64,000 nucleotides of DNA from JAIRVZ01 sp031553415 (lineage in GTDB: Bacteria > Bacteroidota > Bacteroidia > Bacteroidales > Azobacteroidaceae): contig JAVBLO010000046.1 of the NCBI GenBank assembly GCA_031553415.1, forward strand, positions 1 through 64,000, written 5' to 3'. Each line of letters starts with the position of its first letter. The stretch's first letter is position 1. The position numbers and the translations under genes were made by a program. Below, in pieces: positions 53,268-62,456 of this stretch. Below the pieces are notes generated by a model. The model was given only the letters and a program-made list of their open reading frames with translations. It did not search any database and was not told the origin of the DNA.

Positions 53268-54182
53268 ATGAAGAACATAGCAATCGATATGGGAGGAACA
53301 CGTGTCAAAGTCGGTCTGTTCGACAGAGAAACGCTACTCTCCACTGAAATTATACCCGCTTGCGCACAGGAAAATTTCGGAAAAACAATCGAAAACATTG
53401 ATAATGTCATCGGCCGGTTGATGAAACAACACAATATACCATCCATACAAGGCATTGGATTAAGTATTCCCGGACTCGTAAATACAAAGGAAAATAAAGT
53501 TATTTCTATCAACGAAAAATATAACGATTCCGTCCACTTCAACCTGAACCAATGGGCCAAAAGTAAATGGGATGCCATACTTGCAACCGAAAATGATGCC
53601 CGTGCTGCATTGGCCGGAGAATGGAAAAAAGGAGCCGGAAAAGGAATCGACAATCTGGTCATGATGACTTTGGGTACGGGTATCGGTGGCGCTGCTATGA
53701 TTGAAGGGAAACTGCTGCATGGCAAGCATTATCAGGCAGGTTGTCTGGGGGGACATTTTACCATTGATTTTCAGGGAAGAATGTGTAACTGCGGCAATCG
53801 AGGTTGTGTGGAAACGAAAGGTTCATCGTGGGTGCTTCCTGAATTAGCTGTTGAATACAATTATAAAGTTGAAAACATAAGCTTTGAAATGCTCTTCAAT
53901 GACATGCGTAATGGAAATCCGGCGGCAACGAAAATGTTGGATATGTGCGTGAATGCCTGGTCAGCATGCGCTGTCAACCTCATTCATGCTTATGACCCGG
54001 AAATGCTAATCATTGGAGGAGGAGTTATGAAAAGTGCAGATATTATTCTTCCAAAAATGAAAACATGGATTGATAAATACGCCTGGACTCCCTGGGGAAA
54101 GGTCGAACTGAAAACTGCCCAACTCGAAGACACAGCCGCATTATACGGTATGAATTATTTAATTGGCACATTGGCATATTAA
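53268..54182 (+). CDS. ROK-family sugar kinase (probable glucokinase)
   Basis: A 304-residue kinase. The phosphate loop is AIDMGGTRVKVGLFD; the substrate Asp lies in TENDARAALAGEW; adenosine-binding GTGIGGAAMIEGKLLHG follows. The zinc-type motif CNCGNRGCVETKGS (a ROK CxCGxxGCxE variant) is present. It phosphorylates glucose or a related hexose inside the cell, feeding the flanking glucose-6-phosphate isomerases. The C-terminal LIGTLAY is encoded by the GGCACATTGGC repeat, which also supplies the stop codon, so the ancestral gene ended differently. Confidence 0.9.
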   Translation: MKNIAIDMGGTRVKVGLFDRETLLSTEIIPACAQENFGKTIENIDNVIGRLMKQHNIPSIQGIGLSIPGLVNTKENKVISINEKYNDSVHFNLNQWAKSKWDAILATENDARAALAGEWKKGAGKGIDNLVMMTLGTGIGGAAMIEGKLLHGKHYQAGCLGGHFTIDFQGRMCNCGNRGCVETKGSSWVLPELAVEYNYKVENISFEMLFNDMRNGNPAATKMLDMCVNAWSACAVNLIHAYDPEMLIIGGGVMKSADIILPKMKTWIDKYAWTPWGKVELKTAQLEDTAALYGMNYLIGTLAY

Positions 54183-54200
54183 CTCATTGGCATATTTAAA
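54161..54200. repeat. AATTGGCACATTGGCATATT repeat overlapping the ROK stop
   Basis: AATTGGCACATTGGCATATT at 54161-54180 is followed by a partial second unit (CATTGGCATATT). The first unit is read in frame as the end of the ROK protein. Confidence 0.8.
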
Positions 54201-54202
54201 TT

Positions 54203-55516
54203 ATGAAACAATCTAATTACGTACTCCTCATCTCAATGGTTGCAGCCTGCGGCGGCCTTCTTTTCGGATTCGACACAGGAGTCATTTCCGGAGTATTACC
54301 GTTCTTAAAAGCACACTTCGCCCTGAACGATTTAATGAGTGGCTGGATCGTATCCATTCTTACAATAGGATGTGTTATCGGAGTAATGTTTTCAGGAAAC
54401 CTGGCAGACAAATACGGACGGAAAAATATGTTGTACATGGCATCCTTCCTGTTTCTGGTATCGGTAATCGGGGAAGCTACAGCTCAAAACATAATCATTT
54501 TCCAATGTTTCCGGTTTTTGGGAGGATTGGCTGTCGGTACAGCTTCTGTAGCATCACCCATGTATATTTCAGAAATAGCCCCGGCCGACAAGCGAGGAAA
54601 AATGGTTAGCATCAACCAATTAGCCATAGTAACCGGCATCCTGTTAGGATTTTTCACCAACTACTTCCTGGCGAAAACCGGAGATAATAACTGGCGTTGG
54701 ATGCTCGTCGTAATGGCGATTCCATCACTTGCCCTGCTTATACTACTCTTTTTTGTTCCCAGAAGTCCACGTTGGTTAGCCAGCGTAGGCCGATCCGAAA
54801 AAGCAATGCAAGTATTACAAAAAATTGTTGGAAAAGACCAGGCTTCACAGGAATTAGCAGAAATACAACAATCCTTAAGCAAAAAAGAAGAAAAATCAAC
54901 CTTGAAAGGATTGCTGAAATCCAAATCCAAATCTGTTCTCTTTATAGGAATATTATTGGCTGTCTTCCAACAAATAACCGGTATTAACGCCATTATGTAC
55001 TATGCACCCATTATATTCGAAAGCATCGGATTCAGCACAGATTCTGCTTTATTCCAGACAATCCTTATCGGCAGTATCAATGTATTATTCACCGTTGTCG
55101 CTATGTTATTTATCGACAAAAAAGGACGCAAACCTTTGCTTTTGACCGGTTCCGGAATAATGGCAATCTCACTGGGAATCCTGGCATTCACCATCAATTC
55201 ATCTGCCGGACAATACCTGATTCTAACCTGCATATTAGTTTATATTGCTGCATTTGCAGTTTCATTAGGTCCTGTTACATGGGTACTTATCGCAGAAATA
55301 TTCCCAAATAAATACCGGGCTATAGGGATGTCTGTCTCAACCATGTTTTTATGGTTATTCGCTTTCCTTATTGCCCTGTTTTTCCCAAGTATCCTTTCAG
55401 GATTAGGCGCAACCGGTACATTTATACTCTTTATGCTGATATGTATTGTTGCATTCTTTTTCTATCTGTTTGCAATCAAAGAAACTAAAAATACCAAATT
55501 AGAAGATGTCGAATAA
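54203..55516 (+). CDS. MFS sugar porter
   Basis: A 437-residue inner-membrane transporter with twelve helices of the sugar porter (XylE/GLUT-like) family. Motifs: GGLLFGFDTGVISGVLPFL in helix 1, NLADKYGRKNMLYM and SINQLAIVTGILLGF, RSPRWLA at the end of helix 6, FQQITGINAIMYYAPIIFES in helix 7 and IDKKGRKPLLLTGSG. The sugar is probably a hexose carried with protons. Its 3' end overlaps the next gene by 11 nt, so the two are translationally linked. The gene lies between ROK kinase and cupin isomerase genes. Confidence 0.93.
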   Translation: MKQSNYVLLISMVAACGGLLFGFDTGVISGVLPFLKAHFALNDLMSGWIVSILTIGCVIGVMFSGNLADKYGRKNMLYMASFLFLVSVIGEATAQNIIIFQCFRFLGGLAVGTASVASPMYISEIAPADKRGKMVSINQLAIVTGILLGFFTNYFLAKTGDNNWRWMLVVMAIPSLALLILLFFVPRSPRWLASVGRSEKAMQVLQKIVGKDQASQELAEIQQSLSKKEEKSTLKGLLKSKSKSVLFIGILLAVFQQITGINAIMYYAPIIFESIGFSTDSALFQTILIGSINVLFTVVAMLFIDKKGRKPLLLTGSGIMAISLGILAFTINSSAGQYLILTCILVYIAAFAVSLGPVTWVLIAEIFPNKYRAIGMSVSTMFLWLFAFLIALFFPSILSGLGATGTFILFMLICIVAFFFYLFAIKETKNTKLEDVE

Positions 55517-56291
55517 AATATTTTATCCCGGATTTGATATTCGTCCAACTACCCAACCTATGGGATTTGAATATGGAGAAGATTGTTTTGGCCCCAAACC
55601 GGAACTGCGTACACTCGATTCAATACGGAAAAGCCTTTTGAATCCTGAATGTGAAGGTCCCGGAATCGTGTACGCAATAGCTATGGATGTTGGAAAAAAA
55701 ATACACCGTGAAATATTGGACAAACTGAATTTGCTTTATGGAGTAGTAACGTATGCAGCCGGAACACTAGGAAAAGAACCAATTCGCAGCCAGGGACACA
55801 TACACATCAGATCCAAATTTGCAAATAATCATTCAACTCCCGAAGTATATGAAATATGGCAAGGGGAAGCCATCATTTATATTCAGGAAGATGGTGGTGA
55901 TGACCCCGGAAGATGCATCGCTATACACGGAAAACCGGGAGATGTAATTATCGTTCCTCCGGGATGGACACATGCCACGATCAGCGCTTCTCCGGATAAA
56001 CCATTGACTTTCGGCGCCTGGTGTGACCGGAATTATGGCTTCGAATATGATGAAGTACGCGCCCACAAAGGAATTGCCTGGTTTCCGGTTGTTTCCGATA
56101 ATAAAACTATCGTTTGGCAACAGAACGAAAATTATAATCCGTCTGTATTGGAAACAGAAGAGGCACGCTCTTATCCTGAATTCAAACTTGAACAAGGAAA
56201 AACCATTTATACACAATTCGAAGAGGATAATAATAAATTTCTTTTTGTAACCCGGCCGGATTTATTTCAAAATATCTGGAATAAATTCTAA
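55506..56291 (+). CDS. Second cupin glucose-6-phosphate isomerase family protein
   Basis: A 261-residue cupin. Metal-site text: SQGHIHIRSKFANNHSTPEV (His-x-His), YEIWQGEAIIYIQ (Glu) and VIIVPPGWTHATIS (His). It belongs to the cupin phosphoglucose isomerase family like the protein at 52606, but is longer with divergent termini. Its substrate may be a different hexose phosphate or anomer. The start overlaps the end of the porter gene (55506-55516). It is followed by the secreted GH66-like genes. Confidence 0.82.
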   Translation: MSNKIFYPGFDIRPTTQPMGFEYGEDCFGPKPELRTLDSIRKSLLNPECEGPGIVYAIAMDVGKKIHREILDKLNLLYGVVTYAAGTLGKEPIRSQGHIHIRSKFANNHSTPEVYEIWQGEAIIYIQEDGGDDPGRCIAIHGKPGDVIIVPPGWTHATISASPDKPLTFGAWCDRNYGFEYDEVRAHKGIAWFPVVSDNKTIVWQQNENYNPSVLETEEARSYPEFKLEQGKTIYTQFEEDNNKFLFVTRPDLFQNIWNKF

Positions 56292-56310
56292 CGCAAGAAA
56301 AAATAATGCC

Positions 56311-59232
56311 ATGAAACATTTTCAGTTTATTATTTTACTTTTTATTTCCGTTTCTTCTTTCGGACAAGACGAATTGGGCTACCTGACTTCTTCCGGCTGG
56401 TCGATCGACTACAATAACGATTCAACTATAGACAAAACATATCCTGCCGGTTATGCAGGAAGTATCGCTACTTTCTTTTCCGATTACAACGGAGACGGAT
56501 ATATTGATTTATGTAAAGTAAATTCAGATGGAACTTACCTGATATGGAACTGGTGTTTGGGTGATGCCAATGGCAATTTCAACATCAACAATCCAATTTC
56601 TATTATTTTCGGGCTTGCCGCAACAGATCAATGCCTCATCGGAGATTTCAACGGTGATAAGAAAACAGATATCGCCGTCGTTCGTCCGGCAGGAAATAGC
56701 CTCACCTGGTATATCGATTATTCTCCTTGCGACCAAGTTCCCGATATTTCCGGGGAAACATTCGGATTACTTGGTGACATTGCCTTATCAGGAAATTTCA
56801 ATGCAGACCAGGTAGACGATATTTGTGTATATCGTCCTTCCACAGGACAATGGTTTATGTCACTTTCCAATCTGGCAGGTTACCCCGTTTTCACCGGACC
56901 TTATTCCATCAACGGATTGATATTCGGTACTTCGACAGATATTCCTCTTGTTGGTGATTTCAACGGAGACGGATACGATGACACAGGATTTTATCGTCCG
57001 GCTGAAAATAAGATATACATCAACCTCTTCAGTCAGGATAAACCCAAAATGGAAGGATTCGGAGATTTGGAAATGAAAGGAAGCAATGACCAGATTATAT
57101 CCTGTCCGGTAAACAACATTTTATCGTTTGCTGTGAATGATTTTAATTACTCTCGCCCTCAAACATTGCCTCTTGCTTCCATTAGCGATTTGGGTAAAAA
57201 AGTACAATTGCGGCATGGGTGGACTTGCATCTTCGATAATTCACTCAATGTTGACAAATGGATACAAGCCTTGCAGGATGTCGGCATCAACACACTGGAA
57301 TATCATCCATGGATGAGAGCACATGACGAAATTGCGCCTCAGGGAGATACATGGAATACTTATGTCGGTGATGACCGCCTTTGGACAAGCAAAGCCAAGA
57401 TGTATGAAAAAATTGAAAAATTCCGTGCAATAGGAGGCCGTAATGTTTGCTACAGTGCCATTTATGCCTCTACTCCGGCTTTCGCCAGAAGCGATTCTGC
57501 TTGGGTTATGCGGGACATCAATACCGGAAAACTTATAGATTACGGAGCCAACTATCTTTACTTGATGGCCATTAATGAAAATGTAAATAAAAATTACACG
57601 ATTAACGGCAAAACTTTCAGGAATTACAATGATTACCTGAAAGACCAAGCCAACATGGCCCAGAACGAATTTAATTGGGATGGTTGGCGTTGGGATTGGT
57701 ACGGATTACCAAGTCTTTACAATTGCGATGGATTAAGTGGTATGGGAGATATTTCTTATGAAGTTTCCGTTTTGACCGACACACTCAATACCAACGTAAA
57801 GAAAATACGCTCCGATGTAACCACAACCACCTTGCAATTACCTTATGCCGACGACAATATCCCTTTCGATATGACAGCAACCGTCGCCGACCATCAGTTT
57901 CTTGAAATATGGCCCGATCCATGGGCGACAGGAGAAGGATATTCGGATTTGTACAATATGCTATACAAAACCAAATCAAGGTATCCGGATAAACCGGTAT
58001 TCGCTAATTTTTATCCGCCTTCTGCTATGAATTTAACAACAAGCTGGCCGAAAACAAATATCTGGTATCACTTCGCCACTTGTTTGCCGGCCGGAGGTTA
58101 TCCTGCCGCACAAATAGTTGATGGTGTTGCCGGATTTACTGACCCAGTGCCATTTCATGCGGTAAATTATTCAACCGAAGTACTGACCGAAATTTCCAAA
58201 TGGAACCGCTTTGTAGAAGCTTATGGAGGATATTTCTATTATTCGAATCCGGTCTATTTATTCCGCGACATCAGGGAAAGTGATGTTAAAGCATCAGCAA
58301 GTTCTTCCGGAATTATCATAAAACCTAAAGAACGAATAGACAAACGTACCCGTGAAATAGATGCTTTAATCATCAATCTAACAGACTACGGACAAGATAC
58401 TGCTAATCTGAAATGGACGAGAGTCAATACAACTCCTCTTCAATCGGCTGTCGATGTAAAATTCAAATTACCTGCAGGACTAACTCCTGATAAAGTCTAT
58501 TTCGTAACTCCTGATGGCAAACAGGAAATGACTCTATCCACAAGTGGAGATTATTATCAAGTATCTACTATCAACTTATCCTTATTTGGAACTGTTGTAG
58601 TAACAACTAACCGCAACAAGGAAATGCCAGCTGTGCCTGCCGATTATGCCCGGACATTCCCAAGCATCCCATTCAAATATGATGCAGAAGGATTGACACT
58701 GAACAAAAACGCAGATACAATCGTAGTACTTGACGAACAAACACCTTTACAGATAGATAATTATTACAATAATGTTCTTTCCCATTGGGAAGTTTCAAAT
58801 AATGCATACTCTGGAGATACATCCATCATGGTATATCCTCAAAAACTATATGTTACTTCCAATAATAAAGACGCAATAAGAGTTCCGGTAAATACTTATA
58901 AAAACTTACAAATTGCCATTAAAGGCAATAACGCAACTGCTGCATGGTTCGGGTTCCGGTTGCTTAAACCGTCTTTGACAACATCTATCTGGGAGGAAGA
59001 AAATATTTATTACCGCATCGGTTCGGAACAATCAGACACTCCATATATAACTATAACGGAAAATGCTCCGGCAAACAATTGGACACTCTACACCCGCAAT
59101 GTATATGAAGATATCATCAATCATCCTGATTTTGGCATAGAATGGGGCGATGCCATCATTATTGCTATATTACTGGGAACTGTTGAGGGAGACAGCGTAC
59201 AATACGATTCTATCAAATTTACTAAAGAATGA
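56311..59232 (+). CDS. Secreted VCBS-repeat GH66-like glycoside hydrolase, copy 1
   Basis: A 973-residue secreted protein (signal MKHFQFIILLFISVSSFGQ). Residues about 30-260 contain four FG-GAP/VCBS-type units (SDYNGDGYIDLCKV, GDFNGDKKTDIAVVRP, GNFNADQVDDICVYRP, GDFNGDGYDDTGFYRP), calcium-binding propeller blades. The TIM-barrel-like centre (about 290-650) has GINTLEYHPWMRAHDEIAPQ and NWDGWRWDWYGLP, resembling GH66 dextranases and cycloisomaltooligosaccharide transferases. C-terminal beta domains follow. An alpha-1,6-glucan would fit the glucose-handling neighbours, but the GH66 call rests on motifs only. It has no type IX sorting domain, unlike its paralogue. Confidence 0.65.
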   Translation: MKHFQFIILLFISVSSFGQDELGYLTSSGWSIDYNNDSTIDKTYPAGYAGSIATFFSDYNGDGYIDLCKVNSDGTYLIWNWCLGDANGNFNINNPISIIFGLAATDQCLIGDFNGDKKTDIAVVRPAGNSLTWYIDYSPCDQVPDISGETFGLLGDIALSGNFNADQVDDICVYRPSTGQWFMSLSNLAGYPVFTGPYSINGLIFGTSTDIPLVGDFNGDGYDDTGFYRPAENKIYINLFSQDKPKMEGFGDLEMKGSNDQIISCPVNNILSFAVNDFNYSRPQTLPLASISDLGKKVQLRHGWTCIFDNSLNVDKWIQALQDVGINTLEYHPWMRAHDEIAPQGDTWNTYVGDDRLWTSKAKMYEKIEKFRAIGGRNVCYSAIYASTPAFARSDSAWVMRDINTGKLIDYGANYLYLMAINENVNKNYTINGKTFRNYNDYLKDQANMAQNEFNWDGWRWDWYGLPSLYNCDGLSGMGDISYEVSVLTDTLNTNVKKIRSDVTTTTLQLPYADDNIPFDMTATVADHQFLEIWPDPWATGEGYSDLYNMLYKTKSRYPDKPVFANFYPPSAMNLTTSWPKTNIWYHFATCLPAGGYPAAQIVDGVAGFTDPVPFHAVNYSTEVLTEISKWNRFVEAYGGYFYYSNPVYLFRDIRESDVKASASSSGIIIKPKERIDKRTREIDALIINLTDYGQDTANLKWTRVNTTPLQSAVDVKFKLPAGLTPDKVYFVTPDGKQEMTLSTSGDYYQVSTINLSLFGTVVVTTNRNKEMPAVPADYARTFPSIPFKYDAEGLTLNKNADTIVVLDEQTPLQIDNYYNNVLSHWEVSNNAYSGDTSIMVYPQKLYVTSNNKDAIRVPVNTYKNLQIAIKGNNATAAWFGFRLLKPSLTTSIWEEENIYYRIGSEQSDTPYITITENAPANNWTLYTRNVYEDIINHPDFGIEWGDAIIIAILLGTVEGDSVQYDSIKFTKE

Positions 59233-62200
59233 AACCAATGAAAAAAGTAATCATCATCCTGTTATCATTTATTTCATGCGCTGCTTTTGCGCATGATGAT
59301 ATCGCTTACCAGACTTCTTCCGGGTGGTCAGTCGATTATGGCAATACCGGAAATACGGATAAAACTTACCCGGCATCTTCTATAGGAAGCGTTAAAACAT
59401 TTTTTGCCGATTACAATGGTGATGGTTACTTTGATTTGTGTAAAGTAACTTCCGATGGAACTTATCTTATCTATAACTGGCACCTCGGTGATTCTTCCGG
59501 AAACTTCGACATGGATAATCCGGTTTCTATCTCTTTCGGTATTGCTGCCACAGACCAATGTATTGTTGGTGATTTCAACGGAGACGGACGAGCAGATATT
59601 GCCGTAGCCCGTACAGCCAACAATCAATTATCCTGGTATATTGATTATGCTCCCTGCGACCGTTTTGCAGATATATCGGGACAAACATTCGGAAATAAAG
59701 GCGATATTGCACTGGCAGGTGATTTCAATGCTGATGGGATAGATGATATTTGCGTATATCGTCCTGCTTCCGGACAATGGTTTGTTTCCTTATCCAACCT
59801 ATCAGGATATTATCCGGTTTTCACGGGACCGTATGCTGTAAATGGATTATTTTTCGGTTTACCGGGCAATACTCCTTTAACAGGAGATTTCAATGGAGAC
59901 GGATATGATGATATGGCTGTTTACAGACCTTCTGAAAACAAAATATTTATCAATTATTTTAATCCGGATAAACCCTTATTCGAAGGATATGCCGACATTA
60001 CCAGCTATGGAAGTATAGATAATACCATCACTTGTCCGGTGAGTTCACCAATTGCATTTACCACATGTGATTTTAATTATTCACGCCCCTCTACCCTACC
60101 CTTGGCGAATACCAACGAATTAGGAAAAAAAGTAGGACTAAGGCATGGATGGACTTGCATTTTTGACAATTCACTCGATGTTGACAAATGGGTGGAAGCA
60201 TGGAAAGCAGTAGGAATCAACACCCTGGAATATCATCCATGGATGAGGGCGCACGAAGAAATTGCCCCTCAAGGTAGCTCATGGAATACTTATGTTGGAG
60301 ACGACCGTCTTTGGACGAGCAAAAGCAAGATGAAAGAAAAAATCGAAAAGTTCAGGGCCATAGGCGGTAGGAGTATTTGTTATACAGGAATTTACGCCTC
60401 TGCACCCGCTTTCGCTTACGACCATCCATACTGGGCGATGAAAGACGGAAATGGTAATTTTCTTACTTATGGAGGAACTTACCTCAATCTCATGGCAACA
60501 AGTGAAGATGTAGACGAAACATATACCGTAAACGGAAAAACATTCAACAAATTCAATGATTATTTCGTTGACCAGGCTAAAATGGCTGAGACAGAATTCA
60601 ATTGGGACGGTTGGAGATGGGATTGGTATGGTTTCCCTGAATTATACGACTGTGATGGTTTAAGCGGCAAAACAGGTAAAGGAAATTTCTCGTATGAAAT
60701 AGGACAATTAACCAACAAATTGAATATTGCTGTAAAAAATATACGCCCGGATGTAACCACAACAACCTTGCAATTACCGAATGCCAGCGGAAACGTTCCA
60801 TTCCTGAATACTGCTGCCGTAGTAGATCATCAATTCATGGAATTATGGCCTGAATCCGGAGGAACAGGAGACAAATACAGCGACTTATACCGGGAAATAT
60901 ACAAAGCAAAAGCGATGTATCCTGACAAACCGGTTTTTGCAAACTTTTATCCACCAACAGCCATGAATTTGAAAACAGGCTGGCCATTGGTAAATATTCG
61001 TTACCAATTTGCAACCTGCCTTGCGGCAGGAGGTTATCCGGCAGCACAAGTAGTTGACGGTATCGCAAGTTTCACTGACCCGGTTCCTTTCCATGCTGTC
61101 AATTATCCGACAGAGGCGCTTACAGAAATTTCTAAATGGAACCGTTTTGCAGAAGCTTATGGAGGTTACTTCTATTACTCAAATCCTCGTTACCTGATTC
61201 GTGATATCAAAAAGTCATCTGTTTCTTTATCAGGAGGCTCCACAGGATTATGGATAAAAGCCAAAGAAAGAGTTGATAAACAAACCCGCAACATCGACGA
61301 AATTATTATCAACCTGATTGATTACGGAACAAATACTAATCTCAGGTGGACGGAAATAAACAATATGCCGGGAAATACTTCCTGTACGGTTTCTTTCACG
61401 CTTCCTTCCGGATTAACTCCGGACAAGGCTTATATCATCACTCCGGATGGCAAACAAACAGCAAACATAACAACTTCAGGGCAATCATATAACGTGAGCA
61501 TTAATAATATATCATTATTTGCAACATTAGTTATCACCACCAACCGGAATACTCAATTACCTGAAGAACCTGAAAGTTATTCTACAACTTTTCCTGATTA
61601 CAAATTTGAGTACGATGCAGCTGGAAAAACATTGAATAACGGAAGGAAAAACATTTCATTAGCTGACGAACAACAACCCTTAGTAATCGAAAATTATTAC
61701 AATGGCACTTTGTCTTCCTGGGAATTCTCGGATGATGCTTATGCAGGAACAAAATCCATTGCTGTTAAACCGGGAAAATTATTCTGGAGTTCCAATGAAA
61801 ATGAGGCTATCAGGATTCCGGTGAGTGAATTTACCAGATTCAAAATTGCAGTCAAAGGTAATAATGCCGGTTCTGCCTGGTTTGGTTTCCGGTTGCTCAA
61901 TCCATCTGCAACATCTTCCATCTGGGAGAAAAAAGATATTTACTACCGGATTGGCGACGAACAAGCCGGATTACCTTACATTTCCCTGACCAACGGTAAA
62001 CCAAACAAAGATTGGACTGTATATGAAAGGAATATACTTGATGATATCAAAAATCATCCTTACCTTACTGTATTCTGGAAAAATGCCATCATCATTGGCG
62101 TACATTACGGACCAATAACCGGAGATACAGTACAATACGACCAATTGGAATTCATGACAGAAGATTACTCCGGAATTCATTCTCCCAATCTGGACAATAC

Positions 62201-62411
62201 AGTACAATTTCAAATTGACCCCAAAAATAAAGTCCTGAAGATAGAAAGTGAATCATCACAAATCGAGCATGTAACTTTGTTTGATTGCATAGGAAAAACA
62301 ATGTTATCTTCCAATGTCTCAAACATCAATCTCAATAACCTGCAAAAAGGAACCTATCTGGTTTCTGTATTAACAAACAATGGAAACATTACAAAAAAAA
62401 TAACTTTCTGA
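59229..62411 (+). CDS. Secreted VCBS-repeat GH66-like glycoside hydrolase, copy 2, with T9SS domain
   Basis: A 1060-residue paralogue of the preceding protein; its start overlaps the previous stop (ATGA). Signal: MKKVIIILLSFISCAAFAHD (Met4 is an alternative start). It has the same propeller units (ADYNGDGYFDLCKV, GDFNGDGRADIAVART) and GH66-like core (NWDGWRWDWYGFP). The extra C-terminus (about 985-1060) reads FQIDPKNKVLKIESESSQIE and LNNLQKGTYLVSVLTNNGNI, a type IX secretion sorting domain that would carry it to the cell surface. Together the pair probably cut polymer outside and in the periplasm. Confidence 0.68.
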   Translation: MKPMKKVIIILLSFISCAAFAHDDIAYQTSSGWSVDYGNTGNTDKTYPASSIGSVKTFFADYNGDGYFDLCKVTSDGTYLIYNWHLGDSSGNFDMDNPVSISFGIAATDQCIVGDFNGDGRADIAVARTANNQLSWYIDYAPCDRFADISGQTFGNKGDIALAGDFNADGIDDICVYRPASGQWFVSLSNLSGYYPVFTGPYAVNGLFFGLPGNTPLTGDFNGDGYDDMAVYRPSENKIFINYFNPDKPLFEGYADITSYGSIDNTITCPVSSPIAFTTCDFNYSRPSTLPLANTNELGKKVGLRHGWTCIFDNSLDVDKWVEAWKAVGINTLEYHPWMRAHEEIAPQGSSWNTYVGDDRLWTSKSKMKEKIEKFRAIGGRSICYTGIYASAPAFAYDHPYWAMKDGNGNFLTYGGTYLNLMATSEDVDETYTVNGKTFNKFNDYFVDQAKMAETEFNWDGWRWDWYGFPELYDCDGLSGKTGKGNFSYEIGQLTNKLNIAVKNIRPDVTTTTLQLPNASGNVPFLNTAAVVDHQFMELWPESGGTGDKYSDLYREIYKAKAMYPDKPVFANFYPPTAMNLKTGWPLVNIRYQFATCLAAGGYPAAQVVDGIASFTDPVPFHAVNYPTEALTEISKWNRFAEAYGGYFYYSNPRYLIRDIKKSSVSLSGGSTGLWIKAKERVDKQTRNIDEIIINLIDYGTNTNLRWTEINNMPGNTSCTVSFTLPSGLTPDKAYIITPDGKQTANITTSGQSYNVSINNISLFATLVITTNRNTQLPEEPESYSTTFPDYKFEYDAAGKTLNNGRKNISLADEQQPLVIENYYNGTLSSWEFSDDAYAGTKSIAVKPGKLFWSSNENEAIRIPVSEFTRFKIAVKGNNAGSAWFGFRLLNPSATSSIWEKKDIYYRIGDEQAGLPYISLTNGKPNKDWTVYERNILDDIKNHPYLTVFWKNAIIIGVHYGPITGDTVQYDQLEFMTEDYSGIHSPNLDNTVQFQIDPKNKVLKIESESSQIEHVTLFDCIGKTMLSSNVSNINLNNLQKGTYLVSVLTNNGNITKKITF

Positions 62412-62456
62412 ATTTACTAACCCGAGTTAAATCTAAACTCACAAAATTTATTAATC

